Positions 1 through 5,234 of a stretch of 5,234 nucleotides of DNA are shown one piece after another. The stretch lies in NCBI GenBank assembly GCA_964345395.1, contig CAYFRA010000092.1, positions 1-5,234 on the forward strand, given 5' to 3'. Under the pieces are notes generated by a model that saw only the letters and a program-made list of their open reading frames with translations, was not told the DNA's origin and made no database searches. The translations under genes were made by a program, and so were the position numbers. Numbering within the stretch: the first letter of the stretch is position 1; every line of letters starts with the position of its first letter. This stretch comes from UPXZ01 sp964345395 (GTDB taxonomy: Bacteria > Bacteroidota > Bacteroidia > Bacteroidales > Paludibacteraceae).

Positions 1-91
1 TGTAGTTATTAATAGCTAAAGTTAAGGATATTAATTTGTTGCAAAAGTTTCAAAAAAGTATTTTTTATTTTTTTTTAATGATAAAACATTA
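1..91. other. AT-rich non-coding leader, no gene seen
   Basis: This stretch is very AT-rich and has no convincing reading frame on either strand. It contains a short A6-GTA-T6 inverted repeat at 52-66 and a run of nine T at 68-76. There is no GC-rich stem, tRNA-like fold or recognisable end of an upstream gene. It most likely supplies the upstream part of the promoter of the operon that follows; the T-rich block lies where the -33 element would be expected. Confidence 0.6.
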
Positions 92-99
92 TACCTTTG
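68..99 (+). promoter_or_regulatory. Bacteroidetes-type promoter, -7 element TACCTTTG at 92-99
   Basis: Positions 92-99 read TACCTTTG, an exact match to the Bacteroidetes primary-sigma -7 consensus TAnnTTTG. The -33 element (consensus TTTG, about 19-21 bases further upstream) would fall around 68-73, where there is only a T run, so that half is weak. Transcription would start near 104-108, leaving a leader of about 60 nt before the ATG at 168. This is the only good match I found upstream of any of the five genes, which supports one shared transcript. The -7 match is seen directly; the transcription start is inferred. Confidence 0.7.
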
Positions 100-156
100 C
101 ACCTGAAATCTTGAGAAAAAACAAACAAACTAATTTAATAATACTCGCACAAACAC

Positions 157-167
157 ACAAAAAAAAA
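157..167 (+). promoter_or_regulatory. A-rich translation initiation region of the first gene
   Basis: The start codon at 168 is preceded directly by an unbroken run of A (159-167), with no Shine-Dalgarno-like GGAGG. A-rich, unstructured sequence before the ATG is the usual initiation context in Bacteroidetes. It helps choose 168 over the upstream in-frame ATG codons at 36 and 78. Confidence 0.55.
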
Positions 168-677
168 ATGAAACGTATCATTTTAATTACCTCCATCCTC
201 CTGCTAACTGCTTTACAAAGTAGCCATGCACAATTACCAGAACGTCATCTCAAATCTATTGACGGTAAAAATGTGAACACTGCTGACCTTTCCAAATTGG
301 GGCGACCCGTAGTCATTAGTTTTTATGCCACTTGGTGCAAACCCTGCTTGAGAGAGTTGAAAGCAATTCATGAGGTTTACCCCGATTGGCAAGATGATGC
401 TGACATTGAAGTGGTTGTTGTTTCAATCGACGATGCTCAAAACAGTGCCAAAGTAAAAACAATGGTAGATGGCTTGGGGTGGGACTTTACTGTTCTTTTA
501 GACCCTAATGGTGATTTTAAATCTGCAATGGGTGTAAATCTAATCCCCGCCATATATATTGTTGATAGTACGGGTAAAATTGCTTATCAAAAAAATGGTT
601 ACACCGATGGTAGCGAACACGAGCTTTTTGATAAAGTAGTAGAGATTGAAAAACAGATAAAAGCATCTAACCAATAG
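168..677 (+). CDS. Secreted TlpA/thioredoxin-like thiol-disulfide oxidoreductase
   Basis: A 169-residue protein of the TlpA/redoxin branch of the thioredoxin fold, expected to act in the periplasm as a thiol-disulfide exchange protein. Residues 1-21 form a Sec signal peptide (basic MKR, hydrophobic core, SHA before Q22). Strand-like VVISFYATW (48-56) leads into the active site W56-C57-K58-P59-C60, then a helix. VVVVSIDD (82-89) and the LIPAIYIVD segment (125-133), with P127 as the likely cis-proline, complete the fold. C57 and C60 are the only cysteines. An in-frame extension to an ATG at 36 was rejected because it crosses the promoter and buries the signal peptide. It is the first gene of the apparent operon and stops 5 bases before the DUF6029-like gene. 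TlpA-family proteins usually reduce disulfides, but the direction of reaction and the substrate cannot be read from sequence. There is no membrane anchor beyond the cleaved signal. Confidence 0.9.
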   Translation: MKRIILITSILLLTALQSSHAQLPERHLKSIDGKNVNTADLSKLGRPVVISFYATWCKPCLRELKAIHEVYPDWQDDADIEVVVVSIDDAQNSAKVKTMVDGLGWDFTVLLDPNGDFKSAMGVNLIPAIYIVDSTGKIAYQKNGYTDGSEHELFDKVVEIEKQIKASNQ

Positions 678-682
678 GATAA

Positions 683-2380
683 ATGAAAAAGCTTTATCAA
701 ATCGCATCTATTTCTCTGCTTTATTGCTTGCTTGCATCACACACAATAACTGCACAAAATTTAGACTCACAAAATAAGAAGGAAAAGAGCAATTTCTTCT
801 CCTCGTTTGTGCTATCTGGTGATATACAAACCAATATGCTATTGGCCGAAAATGACTCGGCTATCGATGCTGTAGCGGGCGATAAACCCTTCAAATCGAA
901 CAGCTATGTCAGATTAGCACTGAAAAACGATTATATCGAAAGCGGTATCAGGGCTGAATATATGAGAAACCCACTACCTGGATATGAAGCAAATTTTGCA
1001 GGTTCAGGTATTGGGCATATCTATGTGAGAGGTATGTATAAGTTTTTCGATATCACAGCTGGTGATTTTTATGAACAATTTGGTAACGGTTTAATTTTCA
1101 GGGCTTATGAAGAGAGAAGTTTAGGTATCGACAACTCACTTAGGGGTGGAAGAGTTATATTGAAACCTTATAAAGGAATAAGCATTAAAGCTCTCGGCGG
1201 TAGTCAAAGATATTATTTCCACGAGAGAAATAACTTGATATTGGGCTCAGATATCGATTTGGGTTTAGATCAAATGATACCAACTCTGCAAGAGAACAAC
1301 TGGAATTTATCTCTTGGAGGTTCATTCATCAGCAAATCTGAGCCTGATGAGATCATTATGGTAAATTCAGATCAAAGATTAAATCTTCCTGAAAGAGTCG
1401 GAGCATTTAGCGGTAGAATGAATTTGCAAAAAAGTGGCTTTGTGCTATCAACAGAGTATGCCAAGAAGGTCAACGACCCCTCTTTCGACAACAACTATAT
1501 CTACAAAGATGGCAACGCTCTCTTGGTTTCTACATCCTATTCGCAAAGAGGGATGAGCATACTACTCCAAGCTAAGCGAAATGAGAATATGTCGTTCAGA
1601 AGTTCACGTTCACGTGGTGGAATTGCCTCTTTTATCAATCATCTCCCTCCTTTCAGTATGCAACATAGCCACACATTAGCGGCTCACTACCCCTATGCTA
1701 CCCAGTTTATGGGCGAATGGGCATTCCAAAGTGAGTTTCGTTACAATTTTAAGAGACGCACCACTTTAGGTGGTAAATATGGCACCGATATGAGGATGAG
1801 TTTTTCGCATATCAGAGGTTTGTTTGACGAAGCTGATCATATTGGAAAAAACAACCGAGGACAAACAGGTTATAAACCCGCTTTCTTCGAGATGTCTAAG
1901 GAGCTTTATTATCAAGATTTCAACATTGATATTAGCAAAAAAGTGAACAGTTTGTTCTCTTTCAACTTACTCTATATGAATCAATTCTACAATCAACGGA
2001 TAGTAGAAGGACACGGAAACAATGGCGATATTGTTCATAGCAATATCTTTGCAAGCGAGCTCAAATTTAATTTTAATCGCAAAACCAACTTACGAACAGA
2101 GCTACAATATCTTCATACCAAACAAGATGAAGGTGACTGGCTTTATGGTGCGGCTGAGTTAAGCCTTTTCTCAAATTGGATGATAGGTGTTTCTGACACC
2201 TACAATTCAGGGCTTACTAAAACCCACTACCCTATGATTACATCAACTTACTCCTACCACTCGCATCGCATACAACTTGGATATGGACGCACTCGCGAAG
2301 GTATCAACTGTGCTGGTGGTGTGTGTCGGATGGTGCCTGCAAGCAGAGGCTTTAATATCGCTTATAACTACAATTTCTAA
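683..2380 (+). CDS. DUF6029-like outer-membrane protein, probable beta-barrel
   Basis: A 565-residue exported protein that I recognise, from memory of the family and without a search, as similar to the DUF6029 family of Bacteroidetes. Its function is unknown. Residues 1-24 are a signal peptide (ITA before Q25). The mature chain is rich in alternating polar and aromatic/hydrophobic stretches with Gly and Tyr, as in transmembrane beta-strands, and it ends in an aromatic residue (YNYNF), as many outer-membrane barrels do. The best conserved-looking segment is residues 126-157, with FGNGLIFRAYEERSLGIDN followed by LRGGRV. The mature protein has only two cysteines, C543 and C548, in CAGGVCR close to the C terminus, suggesting a disulfide. 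It starts 5 bases after the TlpA-like gene and ends 12 bases before the lipoprotein gene, so co-transcription and probably translational coupling are likely. A barrel is inferred from composition; a large periplasmic beta-structure is the alternative. Confidence 0.8.
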   Translation: MKKLYQIASISLLYCLLASHTITAQNLDSQNKKEKSNFFSSFVLSGDIQTNMLLAENDSAIDAVAGDKPFKSNSYVRLALKNDYIESGIRAEYMRNPLPGYEANFAGSGIGHIYVRGMYKFFDITAGDFYEQFGNGLIFRAYEERSLGIDNSLRGGRVILKPYKGISIKALGGSQRYYFHERNNLILGSDIDLGLDQMIPTLQENNWNLSLGGSFISKSEPDEIIMVNSDQRLNLPERVGAFSGRMNLQKSGFVLSTEYAKKVNDPSFDNNYIYKDGNALLVSTSYSQRGMSILLQAKRNENMSFRSSRSRGGIASFINHLPPFSMQHSHTLAAHYPYATQFMGEWAFQSEFRYNFKRRTTLGGKYGTDMRMSFSHIRGLFDEADHIGKNNRGQTGYKPAFFEMSKELYYQDFNIDISKKVNSLFSFNLLYMNQFYNQRIVEGHGNNGDIVHSNIFASELKFNFNRKTNLRTELQYLHTKQDEGDWLYGAAELSLFSNWMIGVSDTYNSGLTKTHYPMITSTYSYHSHRIQLGYGRTREGINCAGGVCRMVPASRGFNIAYNYNF

Positions 2381-2392
2381 GAAAACAATCAA

Positions 2393-3178
2393 ATGAAAAA
2401 ATATTTATATATATCACTTCTTATTCTTTTTACCTACTCTTGCGATATCATTCCTGAGAGTGAGCGTTTTTTAGAAATAGATAACACTCCAAAGGAGCGT
2501 GTTATTTTGTTAGAAGATTATACCGGTCAGCGTTGCATCAACTGTCCTGACGCAGCACAAGAGATTGATTTGTTATCAGAAGTTTTTGGTGACAACTTGG
2601 TAGTTGTAGGTATCCACGCAGGTGTTTTCTCTCTACCCCCTATGCAAACAGAAGCTGGTAATGAGTACAACAAACATTTTGCAATCAGTAGCTACCCAAA
2701 GGGATTGATAAATAGAACTCTTTACAAGGGAAGCAAGGAGGTTGATTACAACAACTGGGGAGAGGCTATTGGAAACGAAATTTTGAAAAAAACCAAAGTT
2801 TCAATCTCTGCTGATAAAGTGTGGGATGCAACCGATAATTCTCTAAAATTAGATGTGAGCGTAAAAAAAGATGTAGCTTTCGATATTGACAACACTTCGC
2901 TTTTGATATGGCTTACGGAAAGCAATATCGTAGCCCCGCAATCCATGCCCGATGGAACAGTTAAAAGTGACTATGTGCACAACCACGTGTTACGAGATGC
3001 GATAAACGGAACTTGGGGCAGTGAGTTGAAGTTTGAAAACAATATATCTCAAAGCAGTATCAACTACTCATTTGATGATAAAAATTGGGAGTTGGAGCAT
3101 TGCGACATCATTGTATTTGTTTTTGACACTGATAGCAAAGAGGTGATTGAGACAATTAAGTTACCATTGATTGACTAA
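2393..3178 (+). CDS. Omp28-like lipoprotein with CxxCP thioredoxin-like motif
   Basis: A 261-residue predicted lipoprotein similar to the Omp28-related outer-membrane proteins of Bacteroidetes. The leader MKKYLYISLLILFTYS ends at C17, the probable lipidated cysteine; the TYSC lipobox is loose, as is common in this phylum. After a short linker comes a thioredoxin-like half: VILLEDYTGQ (37-46), the pair C48-I-N-C51-P52, a VVVGIHAG strand (70-77), and YPKGLINR (101-108), where P102 occupies the place of the thioredoxin cis-proline. The second half (about 135-261) looks like a beta-sandwich and includes YVHNHVLRDAINGTWG, typical of this family as I remember it. A further cysteine, C237, lies near the end. 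No tryptophan precedes the CxxC, unlike a classical thioredoxin, so catalysis is unproven; the pair could instead be structural or metal-binding. Lipid anchoring would place it in the outer membrane, facing either side; I see no clear KDDE-type surface-export signal after C17. Confidence 0.85.
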   Translation: MKKYLYISLLILFTYSCDIIPESERFLEIDNTPKERVILLEDYTGQRCINCPDAAQEIDLLSEVFGDNLVVVGIHAGVFSLPPMQTEAGNEYNKHFAISSYPKGLINRTLYKGSKEVDYNNWGEAIGNEILKKTKVSISADKVWDATDNSLKLDVSVKKDVAFDIDNTSLLIWLTESNIVAPQSMPDGTVKSDYVHNHVLRDAINGTWGSELKFENNISQSSINYSFDDKNWELEHCDIIVFVFDTDSKEVIETIKLPLID

Positions 3179-3208
3179 TAACGATAAAATTAAATAAACA
3201 TTCAAGAT

Positions 3209-3922
3209 ATGAAAAAAACATTTTTTATTATAACACTGATTGTGCTCTTTAACCAGATGACAATTGCACAATCACTGCAATTTATATATGAGGGCGTTGA
3301 GTTAGACAATAACCAAAATGTAAGTGTTACTCAATTTATGGATGATGGTTTTGGTGGTGTAAAACTAAAATTTGCTCCAACTCTAAAGAACAACACAAGC
3401 GGTAAAATGACCATTAAAATCATCAAAGAGGAGATTGAGATGGCTGAAGATAGCTACAGTACGTTTTGCACTGCTTTAGGTTGTTTTCCGGGTAATGAAA
3501 GCCCCATCAATTTTGACCTTGAGGGCAATGACGAAACGACCTCTTTTTATGGAGAATTTTTCCCATTCCACCTCGATTCAGAAGCTATAATCAAATATAC
3601 GGCCCAACAAGTGGGTGCACTCCAAAATAGCAGTGCAACAGTAGAAGTGCATTACATCTACTCTACAACAAAGGTTAAAGATGTTGGTTTCACCAATTTG
3701 TCTATTATTCAATCAGGTAGTCTTTGTCATATCTCATACAAAAATATGAATGATATAAAAATGGATATTTATACCACCAATGGTGTTAAACTCAATAGCT
3801 ATGAAATGGCTGCATCAAACAGCAGCCTTGAATTCCACCTACCTACCAAACAAGGTGTTGTTCTATTGGTATTTACTGACAAACAAGGCAACTCAACTTC
3901 AGAAAAAATATTAATTAAATAA
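3209..3922 (+). CDS. Small secreted protein with probable T9SS type A sorting domain
   Basis: A 237-residue exported protein. Residues 1-20 are a signal peptide (TIA before Q21). Residues about 21-155 form a predicted beta-sandwich domain with C87 and C92 in the segment FCTALGCFP, placed like the FC/C pair of a beta-sandwich domain common in Bacteroidetes T9SS cargo; a disulfide is likely. Residues about 158-237 resemble the T9SS type A C-terminal domain: MDIYTTNGVKL (185-195), then LPTKQGVVLLVF (211-222), and the terminal lysine-rich KILIK. In this domain class the last segment is recognised by the T9SS and removed when the cargo reaches the cell surface. The tail is somewhat degenerate: GVVLL stands where GVYxV is usual. 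The function of the N-terminal domain is unknown. It lies 30 bases after the lipoprotein gene with no terminator or promoter between them, so it probably belongs to the same transcript. Confidence 0.78.
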   Translation: MKKTFFIITLIVLFNQMTIAQSLQFIYEGVELDNNQNVSVTQFMDDGFGGVKLKFAPTLKNNTSGKMTIKIIKEEIEMAEDSYSTFCTALGCFPGNESPINFDLEGNDETTSFYGEFFPFHLDSEAIIKYTAQQVGALQNSSATVEVHYIYSTTKVKDVGFTNLSIIQSGSLCHISYKNMNDIKMDIYTTNGVKLNSYEMAASNSSLEFHLPTKQGVVLLVFTDKQGNSTSEKILIK

Positions 3923-3957
3923 AGTTCACTCAAAATTTACAACTAAAAAAAATGTTT

Positions 3958-5234
3958 ATGAAAAAAAATGTATTCATTCTAACTCTTATTGCTCTATTCG
4001 CTGTATTCAGTGTTCAAGGGCAAGGATTTTCTAAAGATCCAGCTTTCAGTGCGAAAGCCAATTTGCAAGCGAAACAAAATGCTGCAAGCAATGCTGCGTA
4101 CTATAAATTAGGTTACTGTACGAATGATGCCCCTGGCGAAGGAGAAGGCGTTGGTGGTTTATCACAAGTATCTAATATTGAAGCTATGATTAAAATTCCT
4201 GCAAGCATGGTTAATCCCCTTCTTGGTGCTTCAATAGCGGGTGTCAATGTAGGACTCAGTGCTGTTTCAAAAGATGTTACTGTATTTGTTCGTGAATCCA
4301 TGAAGGGTGCTAATATCCTCTCTGCCACTTTAAGCACAACTAAAATCGGATGGAACGAAGTGATTTTTCCAGAAGCATTGGAATTGGAAAATAAGGATTA
4401 CTACATAGGTTACAACATCCCAAAAATGCCAGCTAACACATATCCTATCGGTGCAAGCCCAAAGAGCTCATCACCTTCAAATGCTTTTTTATTAAATATC
4501 GATGGTGGTGAATTTGTAGATTATACGAGTCAATTCGGAGCTCTCACTATTCAGGCTCTACTGGATGGTGATGAAGCTATGTTTGGCAATAAATTAGACC
4601 TTATTGACATCGAACTGAAAGGGCACTATCCTATCGGTAGTGAAATTGATGTGCCTATCTTGGTGATCAACTATGGCAACAATGATATCAACGAAATTGA
4701 GTTGACATATAAATATGCATCAAATGAAGCAGTTACACAAACATACTCAACCAACCTCAAAGCCGGCAATACCGAAGTACAAAAAATTATAGTAGTGGAA
4801 AAAATGCTCCTTGAAGAGTCGGGTAGCTTCACAGTTACTGTCCATAAAGTGAATGGAGTGGAAGTGGATGTTAAACCCATCAGCAAAAACACTTTAGTAT
4901 ATGACGCCAGTAAAGCCAAAGATAAAAAGGTATTGTTGGAGCAGTTTACAACAGAAGCGTGCGTTAATTGTCCACGTGGAACAAAAAATCTAGTTGCTGG
5001 AGTAAACAGTTTGGATGATCCTTCTAAAGTAGTGTGGGTAGCTCATCATGCTGGATATTTTACTGATTCATATACTATTGAAGATTCTGAAAAGTACCTG
5101 AGATTTTATACAGGCCGTACTTATGCACCAGCTTATATGCTTGACAGAACCATTTTTGAAGAAGATTCTCCAGTCATGCTTCCTGCAACTGGTGAAGTTG
5201 TGAAAAATGCAATTATCGATGCTTTAGAAATACC
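3958..5234 (+). CDS. Secreted multidomain protein with Omp28/thioredoxin-like module (3' end off window)
   Basis: An open frame that runs without a stop to the right edge; 425 codons are visible and the C terminus is missing. Residues 1-21 are a signal peptide (SVQG before Q22). Residues about 45-205 look like a beta-sandwich, with YYKLGYC near the start, GWNEVIFPEAL (131-141) and YYIGYN (148-153). Residues about 213-310 resemble an Ig/CARDB-like beta domain (PIGSEIDVPILVINYGNND). From about 324 a thioredoxin-like module begins: VLLEQFTTEA, C335-V-N-C338-P339, VVWVAHHAGY (358-367), and YAPAYMLDR (389-397) with P391 as the likely cis-proline. This parallels the Omp28-like lipoprotein two genes upstream. 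The only other visible cysteine is C54. An ATG at 3952 would add two residues (MF); I chose 3958 because MKK matches the neighbouring leaders and the A-rich block then sits several bases upstream. There is no lipobox, so a C-terminal T9SS domain beyond the window is a reasonable guess but unseen. Confidence 0.85.
   Translation, partial: MKKNVFILTLIALFAVFSVQGQGFSKDPAFSAKANLQAKQNAASNAAYYKLGYCTNDAPGEGEGVGGLSQVSNIEAMIKIPASMVNPLLGASIAGVNVGLSAVSKDVTVFVRESMKGANILSATLSTTKIGWNEVIFPEALELENKDYYIGYNIPKMPANTYPIGASPKSSSPSNAFLLNIDGGEFVDYTSQFGALTIQALLDGDEAMFGNKLDLIDIELKGHYPIGSEIDVPILVINYGNNDINEIELTYKYASNEAVTQTYSTNLKAGNTEVQKIIVVEKMLLEESGSFTVTVHKVNGVEVDVKPISKNTLVYDASKAKDKKVLLEQFTTEACVNCPRGTKNLVAGVNSLDDPSKVVWVAHHAGYFTDSYTIEDSEKYLRFYTGRTYAPAYMLDRTIFEEDSPVMLPATGEVVKNAIIDALEI

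Noticed and set aside
52..76. A6-GTA-T6 inverted repeat followed by a T run, as an intrinsic terminator of an upstream gene
   Set aside because: The stem would contain only A-T pairs with a three-base loop, too weak for a terminator, and no upstream gene end is visible.
36..167. In-frame N-terminal extension of the TlpA-like gene from an ATG at 36
   Set aside because: It would run through the promoter element at 92-99, encodes a low-complexity Phe/Lys-rich stretch, and would place the clear signal peptide in the interior. The ATG at 168 has the A-rich context and the MKR leader.
2534..2548. CxxC of the Omp28-like lipoprotein as a c-type heme site
   Set aside because: The pair is followed by Pro, not His, here and in the CVNC copy, so the CXXCH heme-attachment motif is absent.
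2746..2946. 66-codon open frame on the - strand
   Set aside because: It lies wholly inside the Omp28-like lipoprotein gene, has no recognisable motif or promoter, and is a shadow of the coding strand.
4113..4337. 74-codon open frame on the - strand
   Set aside because: It lies antisense within the large secreted protein gene, with Pro/Thr/Ser-rich composition typical of a shadow frame.
4671..4919. 82-codon open frame on the - strand
   Set aside because: It is antisense to the Ig-like region of the large secreted protein; the hydrophobic, Ser/Thr-rich translation has no independent support.

Overview
The window looks like chromosomal DNA from a member of the Bacteroidota, most likely a Bacteroidales-type organism with a type IX secretion system (T9SS). 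The evidence is AT-rich DNA, a promoter with the Bacteroidetes -7 element TAnnTTTG, starts preceded by A-rich tracts instead of Shine-Dalgarno sequences, signal peptides cut before glutamine, and protein families characteristic of the phylum (DUF6029-like, Omp28-like, a T9SS type A-like C-terminal domain). The genus cannot be fixed from this window.

Layout: positions 1-167 are non-coding and hold one recognisable promoter (-7 element at 92-99). Five genes follow, all on the + strand. They are a secreted TlpA/thioredoxin-like protein (168-677), a DUF6029-like outer-membrane protein (683-2380), an Omp28-like lipoprotein (2393-3178), a small secreted protein with a probable T9SS tail (3209-3922), and a large secreted multidomain protein with a second Omp28/thioredoxin-like module. 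The last gene starts at 3958 and runs off the right edge. Gaps are 5, 12, 30 and 35 bases, with no terminator-like hairpin and no second recognisable promoter, so the set reads as one operon that continues beyond the window.

How the genes may work together: every product carries an export signal, so the operon acts wholly in the cell envelope or outside the cell. Every product also carries a close cysteine pair: WCKPC in the TlpA-like protein, CX4C at the end of the DUF6029-like protein, CINC in the lipoprotein, CX4C in the small T9SS-type protein, and CVNC in the large protein. The same CxxCP module occurs twice in different delivery formats, once lipid-anchored and once on a signal-peptidase-I protein. 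The simplest reading is an envelope thiol-disulfide module (periplasmic redox protein, outer-membrane protein, lipoprotein, secreted partners). The protein families are reasonably recognised; the joint redox role is inference and no substrate can be named.
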